The translations under genes and the position numbers were made by a program. DNA of 64,000 nucleotides from Hyperoplus lanceolatus (lineage: Eukaryota; Chordata; Actinopteri; Uranoscopiformes; Ammodytidae): NCBI GenBank assembly GCA_026929865.2, contig CM049395.1, positions 31,175,501-31,239,500 on the forward strand, in the 5' to 3' direction. Below are positions 11,501 to 23,700 of this stretch, piece after piece. The notes under the pieces were generated by a model, which ran no database searches, was not told where the DNA came from, and saw nothing but the letters and a program-made list of their open reading frames with translations. How positions within the stretch are numbered: the stretch's first letter is position 1; each line of letters begins with the position of its first letter.

Positions 11501-14500
11501 ACCTGCCTAGATCCCTAAGTCATAATGCAAAGTATGCAGTGAAGCATCACTGAGGGTCCGTGCTGAGTGACCAGCACCTGACCCCTGTATGGTTTGCGAC
11601 CAAGCCAGGCCTACGTGAGAAAGCAAATTCCCAAGATGTCCCACACGGGCAGCAATGTTGTAACTCCTAGTAAGGAGGTCGTATGTAATCTGGCACTGGG
11701 GCCGAGGGCAGCGCACATCGGTTCTCAGAGCCTCGTCTGGGGTGACAACCAGGGATGCTATAGCAGGCTCAACCGGAGCTAACCAGTCCAAGCCCTAACT
11801 ATCAGCATTGTGCATGGCTGCCAGAGCTCTGCTGTCACTAGTGTGATGGGAGAGCCCATAAATCTGGCCAGCATCTACGGAGCTCTGCGAAGTAAGGCTC
11901 AGAGGGAGGCCCAGAGAAAACGGAGTATTGAGGGCCCGCCGAAAAAAGGCATTCACAGGTGCAGATGAAACCCGAGCTTCATCCACCCAATACTTGGCAA
12001 GTCACGGACGGACACTGACCCTCTAGCCGAGCTGCCCACCTGTATAACATTACAGGACGCAGCTGTGGACAGCATGTCATCCCCTGAGTAGGAAGGATGC
12101 ACAGCCGCAAGGCTACTCACTGCCGCTGGTACCCTGAGCTGGTTGGAGGCTAGCAGGAGAGCTTCTACCTAGCAAGCCTCAGTGCCTGAGGCATGAAACT
12201 ACGGTTCATGCATGGGTTATCTGACAGTGCTTCCCTCAGGTGCTCACCCCGAGACCTGCAGGGCACTTGTCATGGCCATTCTCCACTGTAGGGAGGCCAT
12301 GAAGGCGTCACAATTATGGTTGTTTAGCATGTCAGCAATTTAGCAGGCTAGGCTAAATGAATTAGTAGCCTACTCAACCGAGCTTCAGGTGCAAGCACCA
12401 GAGCAACGGAGCGACACCCTTAAAAGTAACAGTGACGGCGACCTTAGGAGGCCTAAGCTGCCCCTTGTCGAGCCAATTAAAATATGCATCTGTTAAAGGT
12501 ATGCAACCGGGCTTCAGGCGAGAGCAACCGAGCCACGGTGCGACACCGCTAGAATAAAACAGTGGCGGTGTAAAACTATGCTGCCCACTGGCGAGCATAA
12601 TTACAGTAGGCTTTAGGCAATCGAGCTTTAGGCGAGAGCACCCAAGCAACAATGCGACCTGTTGTGTAAAACTATGCTGCCCACTGGCGAGCATAATTAC
12701 AGTAGGCTTTAGGCAATCGAGCTTTAGGCGAGAGCACCCAAGCAACAATGCAACCTGTTGAGACAATTAAAATATGCATCCGATTAAGGTATGCAACCGG
12801 GCTTCAGGCGAGAGCAACCGCGGTGCGACACCGCTAGAATAATACAGTGGCAGTGTAAAACTATGCTGCCCACTGGCGGGCAAATACAGTAGCCTGTGCT
12901 GACACAACAACGGTGTGACAGCCAAAATAACACAGTGAAGGTGACCCTTGGAAACCCAAGACGCTCACTGGCTAGTAGCAACTAACGTATGCAACCGGGC
13001 TTCAGGCGAGAACAACCGAGCCACGGTGCGACACCGCTAGAATAATACAGTGGCGGTGTAAAACTATGCCGCCCACTGGCGAGCATAATTACAGTAGGCT
13101 AGGAAATCGAGCTTTAGGCGAGAGCACCCAAGCAACAATGCAACCTGTTGAGACAAATAAAATATGCATCCGATTAAGGTATGCAACCGGGCTTCAGGCG
13201 AGAGCACCCGAGCCACGGTGCGACACCGCTAGAATAAAACAGTGGCGGTGTAAAACTATGCCGCCCACTGGCAAGCAAGTTACAATAGGCTAGGCAATCG
13301 AGCTTTAGGCGAGATCGCACCCAAGCAACAATGCGCCTTAAATAACACAGTGACAGCAACACCTGGCGACACGGCTATAATAATACAGCGGTGTGAAACT
13401 AAGCTGCCAACTGGCGACACACTACAGCAGCCTACACACGTGCAACAGTGTGACACGGCTAAAATAACACGGTGAAGGCGATTTAGGAAACTAATTAGCC
13501 CACCGGCGAGCAATACAGCAGCATACAGTGTATACAACAGCATACTAGTGTGTGGCACGGCTCACCCACTGGCACTAGCAAATAAAGTAAGCTATGCAAC
13601 GCAAGGCTTAGGTGAGAGCACACGACTGGTGCGAACAGCTCAAATACAACAGTGAAAGCGACTTCTGACCCGAAGCCGCCCACTTGACGAGCAAAGTAAG
13701 TAGCCTATGCAACGCTCTAGGGCGGCGATGCTACAAAATACTGAGGCGGCGGCTTGGACTCTCCCCAAGCCGCTCGCTGTCGATTAAATCGAAGTAAGCA
13801 ACCGGTCGGGGCGATCTACGTAGCACCCGAGCAACAGTCAACAATGCTAGAAAAACAATACATTCGAGCATACAATTAGCAACCGGGCTTAGCGAAAAAC
13901 ACACAAGCAACGGTGAGAACCCCCGGGGGGGAATAACACGACGACTGTGAAACCAGCCGCCGCTTGACAAGCTCAATTAAAGCAAGGTGGAAAGGTGATA
14001 TTAGCTTCCGCGATAGCCGCCGGCTACGCGTAGCCTTCACACTTTACTCACCCGCTGACCGGCCACAGCCGAAGTCGAACAAATTGCAAGTCGCAGCCTT
14101 TGGAGGACGAAGTCAAATCGAAGCCCCAACCCTTAGGTTACAAAGCTACTTGCGACAAGCTAATGGTATACACACACCAATGTGTGTGACCTGCTAGTCC
14201 GCGAGAAGATAGAAGGAACAGATCCTAGAGTGACTTCCGGAATATATACATATTCTCGGGTCACCCAAGGGTCACGGGTGACTATTTTGGTATAAGATCT
14301 CGACCTGCGCATGCGCACGATGGAACATCCAGTGCTGAAAGCACCGCCTCTGGAAGGAAGAAAAAAAAAAACAAAACCACATCTCCCTCTTTTTTCTAAT
14401 AATTTAAAAAAAAAAAAAAACAACAAAGCAGCGGGGCGGGGCGGGGGGGAGAAAAAAAAAAAGAAAAAAATAAAAAAAAGAGAGAAAAATATCCTCCTCT

Positions 14501-17500
14501 TGTTTTTTTTCTCTCATAATACTACTCCCCCCCCCCCACGCGGCATGACATTGGGGTTGTCTTTAATTATTTTTTTCTTACTAAATCAGCGGGCCCTCCC
14601 AAATAAAAAAAAATGGTAAAAGAGTTCGTTTGAATTAACCTTTTTTTTTTCCCCCACAAGAGCAGAAAATCAGCCCCAGGACTTCCCAGAGTCAGGACAA
14701 GGCAGTGAGGTACAGCTCCATGTGGTGTTTTGAATGGTGCATTTATTAAAGTTTAAATATCCAGTCATGGTCTGGCAGGAGCAGTGTTTTACTTTTTTTT
14801 TCTTTTTTTTTATTCCCTCCTCCAGATCGGAGGTGAGCTCCAGCAGCTCACTGGAGTCTCCGGGCCGGTCGGGCAGACAGCTGAGTGTCCAGGCTTTGCT
14901 GCATTCCCAGGGCTTCCAGGCCTCTGCTGAGCAGGACCAGCAGGACTGTCAGATCCTGTCCTCACAGGAAGACATGTTTGATGGCGACAAGACAGGTAAC
15001 TACCCAGGGATATATGGGTACTAGGGACGGGCAAGCGTAGTCTATCCCTAGATTGAGGGGTAGGAACACTTCAACGAGGATCGATCAAGTACTCGTTTAT
15101 CTATTATCTATTTTTAGAACGCAGCGCATCTATCTGCAGGAATAACGATGAATGGCGATATAACCTACCCAACGCTTAATGCTTGTTCAAAGCGGTTACA
15201 GTTACCATATTATATTAAGGATTTGTTATACCTGTTGATATGTAGGTCACACTTAACTTGACTTAACGTTGGACAAACGGTAGGTCTTTAACGTCGGAAA
15301 AAACGGGGGGGGAAAGCATGGGCTTAAGTTACTAGAGATGTACATAAGTCACCATTGCAATAAAGTAATATTACAATTTAAATGAACATACAGCCAAATT
15401 AACTCACCAAAGCTCACCAGAAATAGGTCTAAATCTGACCTTCGTAATGCTCAGTCTGGCCCGTGACTAATTACTCTCTAACAATTGCGATCAACCGAAG
15501 AACCTCATAATCTGTTTTGAGTAACAGCCCAGGCTATCAAGGCCAGCCAGGTTACCTGGCTGGCCTTGTCTTTTAGTCAAACATGAAAGGAAAGTTTAAA
15601 TATGTGTTCCCTTTTTTTCTTGTGTCAGGTGCTGCAGTAGACAGCACAGTGTCTGAGCCGGAGCAGCAGGGTCACCCCACCCCGACGCCGGCCCACACCC
15701 TGCGCCTGCTGCATCTGTCTGGGCAGGGAACGCTGGTGCATGAGAGTCTGTCCCAGTGAGTCACAAGAGAATTCTCATATTTCAGCTATCCGATTCCACA
15801 CACAAGCAAAAGCCAGAAAAAAAGGACCTAATGTTCTGCTCTCTTTCTGCCTCTTTTTTTCTAGGAGCTCTGTTGACTATGTTGCCCCCACCCCAGACAA
15901 CTTCCCCCACACCCCTATAATCATCCCAAGCTCCCCCACCGAACCAGAGAATGAACAAGGTAAATGGCTTCATTTGCTGAACTGAATTTGAATTGAGAGA
16001 TAGCAAGCCATCTTGTGAATAGACAATAAAATGTGTTTGCTTTGTCAGGTGCTGATGAACCGATGGATACTTCCCTGCCCCCAGACGACAGGGCAGGGGA
16101 ACAAGATGAGCCAATGGAAATGGAGGCCGCCTCTAAGCCACATCCGTCCGCCTCTACTCCTGTATCCCAGAATTCCCCTGGTTTTCAGTTGAAGCGAACT
16201 CTTTCACTTCCCTCCCAGCCAGAGTTTTCTCATGTATGTGCTTTTTTCACCTGAATCAAATATCCTATTAGTCTTATTAATTGTTATTGGTGTGTGTTTT
16301 TTTGGTTTATTTACCTGTTGATACATTTTTAATCAATCAATTAATTGTTAAGGAAAATTTCAGAAAAAAGAAAATCACAGTTTCCGAGAACCCCAGCTGA
16401 CGTCAGATGTCTTGTATTTTCCGAACAACATTCAAACACTAAATATATCCAGTTAACAATGACTTACAACAGAAAAACAGCAAGGCCCCACAGTGGCCAG
16501 GCTGCAACTACACCGTTTATTTGGCAGTTTGAATTGTTAAAATTGTTTTTGATTTACTGTCTGTAACTGATTGAGGATCGACTTCAGCTTTGATTGGTTT
16601 ATTTTGGACTTGCCTTATTGTTTATGTTATGAATCATCAAATCGATCAACTATTTGCCACTACAAATTGTCAACTAATTTAATAGTTGATTTCATTTATG
16701 GAGGAAAAGTGCGAAAAACGTATGTTACAGCTTCTCTAAACATGAACGTCTCACTTTTGTCTGATTTATATTGATGCATACTTCCAATATCTCTGAGCTT
16801 TTGGAGAAATCAAGTTTCCTATAGATGTCACTGTGTATTCAGGAAAACTGTGAGAGTATTTACCACTGTTTTCTAATATTTTCTAAAGGCAAGAAATCAG
16901 ATAATTGTCAATTAATATAATATTTATTTATGAAAAAAATCCTTAGTTTATTATATTTCATGTCTTTTTTTCCTTTTGTTTTTCTACAGGACGTTTTTGT
17001 CCCAACTCAGAGCCAGGAGGCACCACAACAGTCCAATAAGAAGCCCGCAGCAGCAGCAATGTCTCGTGACACACAGTCTCAACGTCTAGAGTCGGCTCCC
17101 TTCACTTTGCCTTTACAGCTCTCTGTGAACACGCAGAGCAGCAGCCCTGCTCAGTGTGACGAGGACAGTCAGGCCACGCAGATAGAGGAGCTGGGAGAGA
17201 CGACCGGCGTAGACACCAGCGACTCTGTCATCGCATGCCAACAGAAGAGCAAGAGCAACGGCCTCACGTCAGAGTCACAAACCGCCACCACTTCTAAAGC
17301 TTCCACTGCTCTCACTTCTCTTGGCTCACCAAAGCAGCGTGGCGACTGTGCCAAGACCGAACCGCCCAAGTCTAATCCGTCGCAAAAGTCCGACCTGCAC
17401 AAAAAGACGCCGACTTCTTTGAATGTACAACAAAATGTGAATGTAAAAGACTATCCTAAGAGTGAGGCCAAAGAGGCGAGCCTTCCTGACGTGGCGTCCT

Positions 17501-20313
17501 GCTCTCAGCCAAAGTTTGATTCCTCTGATCTGACTGTTAACAGCTGTGTGCAGGAGACTCCCACTGACACTACGCCGTGCAGCTTGCCCTCTCAGTCTAT
17601 GATCTCTCAGACGTCTGTTGTGGACGTGGTGAAGGCTTCTGTTGACTCCAGAGGAGGAAGTGCAAAGAGTCAGTCCACTGTATCATTGTCCCAGAAGAGT
17701 GGAACGACTTGTCACAGTCAAACAGTCAAGGGTGTGAGTGAGTGCGAGAAGGTTGAAGCAGAAGTGGAGATGTTGGAGGAAGAGGAGGAGAGCACAGTGG
17801 GTGAAGAGGCCTCAGCAATGGGCCTGGCTCTCTCTCAGAGTCAGCTGCTGTCTCAGGAGCCCATGGAGGAGAGTCAAGACAGTGTCATTATCGTTACAGA
17901 AAGCGAAAGAGACTCTCAGATTCTTCGGAAGGACTCGACACCCCAGTCAAAGTCCAATAACAGTTCCCAGTCAATCAGAGCCAAAGTGTCTGTCTCTACT
18001 AACGGCCACGGGTCCCAGCAGGCCCAGACCAAGAAGGCACATGTTGCTCCTGATAGGCTCTCCCAGACTGAGCGCACGGGGCCCGAACCAGAAGGGCTCA
18101 AAGACAAGAGTGGCCTGAGTGATAGCTCGGGAGGTAAGCTAGATTTACTCTCATCTCACAGTTACAAAGAGTGATATTCAATACTTAGTTCAAAGAAATG
18201 TTTATCAACCAGGGGGGATGGGAAATACATCGAGATATGACGACAGTCTGCTTTACATTATGGCTCTAGCAAGAAAGGTTAGGAACCACTGGTCTAGAGT
18301 ATTCATTTTAGTGCCTGACAGCTTTAACAAAAATCCAACAATGGTGCCGATTACGGAGCACCACCACATCTATGTAATGCCACAATTTCAGCTCTTGAAG
18401 ACAGAAATCCACCAAGTGAAATGCTTTTTGAAAAGTAGTGTTTTCCATGAAGACACGCAACAGTTTTCTAGAAGATGAAGTCAGCACGGAGACCGACAGA
18501 CTGCAGCGTCTCATGATTCCCTTAAGTAAGAAAAACCCCTGATCTGATTCCCCTTATGCTGTTGTTCTACTCCAGAAATCTCCTTCCACTTCACACTCCC
18601 TAAAGAGGGCGAGCTGATTGGTCCTGTTGTCGGTGCCACGCCCCCTCTGATCGACCAGCTGAAGCAGACGCTAAGACACAGACACAGCACTCCCATTGGT
18701 GAGCTGCTCTTTTCCAAAGACAATCTGGAGCTGAAGATGAACTTGTTTTACTAAATGTCAAGTAGCATGACACCATCTGATGGTCAAGCCTCTTCACTGC
18801 TTTTTCTCTTTCTCCAGAGATCACTTCCTTTTCTGAGAAGTCGGATGCGGTGGGGGAGGTGTCTGCAGACGTAGCCATGGCAACCAGCGACATCGTGTCG
18901 GGGGAAAGTGGGGAGGACACGACGGAGAAGAGAGAGGGGAAGCTGAGCTTGAGGATGAAGCTGGTGACTCCTGTGGAAGAGGGCAGCTCAGAGCGCTTCA
19001 GCCTGCAGAGTAAGAGCTGTTTGCATGCTGTCCCTCCATTGATCTTCAGTGCCCAGTCGTGGGTGTATGTCTTTTTGGGAGGGAGAATTTAGTATCCATG
19101 GAGACGCTCATTGCACTCATCACCCCCTTCAGTAATATATTTATTTCCCCCAGAGCCAGCACTCTCAGGAGAGGATGAATCTGTGGTCAAGGTTACCGCC
19201 GTTGCCAAGGCTGTAACTAGGTAACTATGCACTTTTGCTTATTCACATTGAATTGAATTCCTTTGAAGTGTTTTACTGCCTCCCCATTCATGCTCTTGAA
19301 AATGAACAGGAGCAGATGAAATACCGCATAGGCCGTTCTTTATCCTGTACAGTGGTTCTCCACGCACATCTACTCACGCATGTCTTAAGTACGATTTTGA
19401 CAGATCTAAAAAAAAATTAGATAATGAAGTTAATGTTGCTAAAAGTCTCTCTTTTAAATGTATTTTTAGGGAAAATTCTTTATTGATCATTGCATTCAAA
19501 ATGGTCTTATAAATGTATTATATGCTCAAGGACCCCCTACAAAGTCTGGTATCTTGAAAGGTTATATGCGAAAACATACATTTCAATGTAGCCATTGACT
19601 AAAATAGTAGCTTAACTTAACTAACTTAACTATTTATAAGTCTTAAACTTAGGATAAAACAATTCTTAACTCAATGTGTTACTTAAGTGCTGGTGATTTT
19701 GATTTAATTTCAAATCAAATCACTTTATTCGTCCCGAGGGGCAATTTAAAGGGGCCGCATGACAGTAGCTAAAAAAAGACACAATCAACAAACATGAGCA
19801 GCGCACACACTGCATGATCAACAAACATACGCATCACACTCACACACATTACACAATCAAGCAACACACACATTTGCAACAACAATATTCAACACACAAG
19901 TAATCATTTCTAAAGTGCTTTGTGAAGTGCTTCAATTATAAATTGCATTGCAACATGTAATTTGGAAGTTGTAATATCATATTGCTTAAAAAAACAACTG
20001 AATACCTCATTTCCACTTCTGATTTTTCATCTCTCAGTAGCCCATCAGTATTCAGTCGTGTGAGGCAGGTACACAGACAGCAGGATGCAGCGGGGGACAG
20101 CCATGCTGAAGGCAACACACCTGTCAGGTAAGCACACTCGTTACAGTACAATGAGTGCATCTACTGCTATGATGAGGATGTCAAATGTAATGTAATCTCA
20201 CTGAGCCAGAGGTGATCATTTTACTGTGACAATTAACCTTTAGATCACATGTCGCCAGGTGCAAAGCAGACTTTGTTTCCAGACTCATTTTAGGCAAATG
20301 TTGTTCCTAGTTG

Positions 20314-20345
<32 letters not shown>

Positions 20346-20721
20346 TGTGTGTGTGCACCCCTGGTCCTGTGAGACTGAATGCAATGTATACCAGACATGG
20401 AAGTACCATGGGACAGTGTTGTCCCAGTTTTGTAACCTTTGCAGTCTAGATGTGTAACGCCAGTAGGAAGGATTGGAAAGTATTTGACTTTGGTCACTTC
20501 ACCATATAATCCTCTCCAACAATCTAAAGTTTGCTACAAATTCCTTAAAATATTAAAAAGGGGGTTTCAAGTAGAACTATGTAGTAGATTATACTTTCTT
20601 CACCACCGTTTGACCTGCCGGAGCTTCTTGTGTCTGTCTGACCTGAGGAGATATGAATAGCTTTGCCCTTTTGCAATGTATTTTAGTGACAGAATTAGGT
20701 CTGCTTTGGCTACCACTCTAG

Positions 20722-20757
<36 letters not shown>

Positions 20758-23700
20758 CCTACCTACCTACTTTTGGTATCTGGAGGTGAGATGAATGTTA
20801 TTTTTGGCACCAAGTGCATATTCTCTTGGGACACAAGGAGCGGTATGCTGTGGTTCTGTCCTTTGGCTTTGACAGAGTGAAACTCTTTAACAACATTTTG
20901 TGTACACTTGAAGTCTTGTTTTATCCACTTGTTTCTTCCTTTAAATAGTGAGACATCAATCACCTATGTATATTTGGTCTCAGCAACAACTCTACATCAT
21001 TAGATGTAACTGAACTTTCTTCAGTCTACAAGGCCAGGTACTGCTTGGAAAAAATTGTATATCGCTGTTCCAGACAAGCACTCCTGAAAGGCATTCATAC
21101 TGTTGCATTTATTTGTATGCAAGAGAAATGACAGAAACAGTTGAGTAGGGAAAAAACACTTTGAGAGAGAAGTTCACCTCTGTACACCTGACAGATATTG
21201 TTGGAAGTAGCCAGAAATTAGATATTTTACTTTGTGTTCAACAGACTGACTGAGGGGCTTTCGGTTGAAAAGTAATGACACATGGCTCCTGGTATTGAAT
21301 ACAAGTTATGGATAGATTCTAACATTGACACTATGGTTGCGTTCCGGATCGCATACTCTTTCTTTGTTCTATTCTACATACTACATCCGACGATAAAAAC
21401 AATCTAGTTAGGATGCAGTAGGCATACTATTGGGACATACTTTACTCTCTTATTTCATCATAACATTACGCCTTGATCTTGCCTCTTGCTTTTATATCCG
21501 TCGCATCCCCGTTTGTTTTCATATGGAGGCTTCGTCGATGTTACGTCACTTCACGTGCGCACTGGATTGTGGGTCAGAATCGCCCAAATAGGATGCACTT
21601 TTCAACACTAACAATCTTGGCCGCATGAAGTAGGACATCCGGGTACTTCTAACCATCCTAAATCTGGCCACAAGAATCGGGACATCCTAAATCTTTTTTC
21701 TACATAATATATAGTAGAAAGTATGCGATTCGGAACGCAACCTATATATTTTTGTCGGCTGCCAGGTTATCCCACAACATCATAATTGTACCTTTTTTAA
21801 CATGTTTGCAGAGCGGAGCTGTTCGCCTCCCCACTGAGGAGCTCTCAGGCATCCTCACTGGGATGCAGCAGCCTCCCTAACAGCCAATCAGAGCCTCCAC
21901 AACCAGAAGCTTTGGCAGCACTACAGCAGGACACTCATAAGGATCCTCCAGGCTCTGCCAAGCAGTCTGGGGTTAGGAGAGGAGCGTCTCAAGCCCCAGA
22001 GCAGCCCACCCCAAACAGGACAGATGCCAGAGAGAGGGTGACTCAGCAGACCTTTGACAGCGGCGTCACCTCCAGTCCATCCAATAAGGTGAGTCAGTCA
22101 GTCATCACACATACTGTATCTGCTACTCCCCACAGCAGAAAGGGTTAAGAATGCCAATGTTGAGGGTCTGTTTGCATTTGGCTAATTTATCTTCATACTG
22201 AACTGGATTATTGTTATATTTTTTTTTGACCACTTCCCTCTTTATCGCTAAAGTAAAAACAAATGTTACTGTCCTGTATTTGAATTCAGTTATTCATTGA
22301 GTGTTGATACATTTCTATTTTACACTGTGGGTTTATAATCTGCCATCACAAATCACCTTTATGTGGATGTTATTTTTATATCTTAAAACAGTTAAAGGTT
22401 TAATTCTTTGAGATAAATTAAAAGTCTTCATGTCCTAATTCTCTTTTTAGTTTTTTATAGTTTTCAGCTCTTCTTAATTGTATTTCCAACAGCAATAAAC
22501 TTTAAAGGCCTTAAAATTCTCAAGAGTTAAAATTAAAAGTGCATGCCTCTCAAAACAAACGGCTAAACAGTTGTTTTCATTGGCTAATGCAAGGGCATAG
22601 ATTTCTTGGTTGACATATGAGACCTTGGTAAGTACTAGCATGGAGGGGTGAGGACACTTCATGGTGGTGCTGATCACTCTGTCCTGTGTGTCTCAGCTCC
22701 GTCAGAGGACAGTGTCCCAGCAGACCAGCTTCGATGCTCCGGGGCCGCGCTCCCCAGCTGGCAGGGTACGCAGATTCAGGGGAATATGGAGAAGGAAAAT
22801 TAAGCCTTATGTCTGTGAACAATGTCCAGTTGACACATTTTTCCTTTTTTTTTTAAGGGTGAACCTGCGTCTCCGTCATTTAGAAGAACCACGGGCCCCT
22901 CGCACCGTAGGCACGTACGCACCGTCCAAGAAGTGCGTACCACCGTCACCCGGATCATCACAGACGTGTACTATGAGGACGGCAAAGAGGTGGAACGCAA
23001 AGTCTCCGAGGTTAACGATAGGTTTTATTTTTGACTGAGAGAGTTATGGAATTGATTAAACTTTCAACAGCTGTTGTGTGAACCTTTTGTATTATTTCTT
23101 TGAGGGCCAGCTTGTTTTAAATGAAGAAAAAAAGTATTTTACCTTTTACATGCATGTAGTCGAATCTAGGCCAATCAGACAGTTTTTGTTTGATCCACTT
23201 AGGTTTTGAAATATTCGTCTCTTGAATATATTTGTCTACTTAAAATGTGATATGGTCTTTACCATTTTACATACCATTGTATTTGCTCCCTTTAGCTAAA
23301 ACTAATGCAATACGATAACACAGAAATTTGAGAAAAATCATAGAGGAGATGTTTGGTTTATGTTGGAACAATACAATTTTACAGCTACATTCTCCTCAAT
23401 TACCACAAAGGCAAATCTTCAAATTAGTGTGTTAATAACGTGGTATGTATTGTCAAATGGCTAGATCTAACTTTAGAATCAATATGGAAATGTACATTTT
23501 GACTCACGAGTGTCACTGCTGTTTTGCCCATGTTACCAGGAGAGTGAGGAGCCGGTGGTGGACTGCCAGGTGTTAGACAGTGACATATCCCCGTGCCGTA
23601 CAGGCAGCAGCTCTATGACATCCGGTGACCTGGCTGACATCAGCTCTCTGTCGTCCAAAGCCTCCAGCCTGCGGCACAGCTCTGGAGGAACCAGCTGCAG

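Larger units (their letters stand above)
8181..14353 (-). mobile_element. DIRS-like tyrosine-recombinase retroelement fossil
   Basis: An old retroelement copy of about 6.2 kb in intron 5 of tp53bp1, antisense to the gene. It belongs to the DIRS group, which uses a tyrosine recombinase rather than an integrase. Parts in its own 5'-to-3' order (right to left here): inverted terminal repeat at about 14210-14353, leader with tandem repeats at about 12370-13960, possible gag zone, reverse transcriptase/RNase H zone, tyrosine recombinase zone, internal complementary region at 8415-8516 and the other terminal repeat at 8181-8369. The coding zones are broken many times (at least five interruptions), so it is not a functional copy. 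The two terminal repeats still agree at nearly every position over about 140 bp, suggesting a fairly recent insertion. Its outer right end is lost in low-complexity sequence. Confidence 0.85.

Noticed and set aside
12500-13400. Regular repeats that might suggest a CRISPR array
   Set aside because: Units are long, diverged and nested with variable periods and lie within a retroelement in a vertebrate intron; there are no short identical repeats with unique spacers.
16930-16989. Alternative start codon giving a separate 414-aa gene
   Set aside because: This stretch is intron ending in a pyrimidine tract and CAG acceptor; the following frame is exon 11 of tp53bp1.
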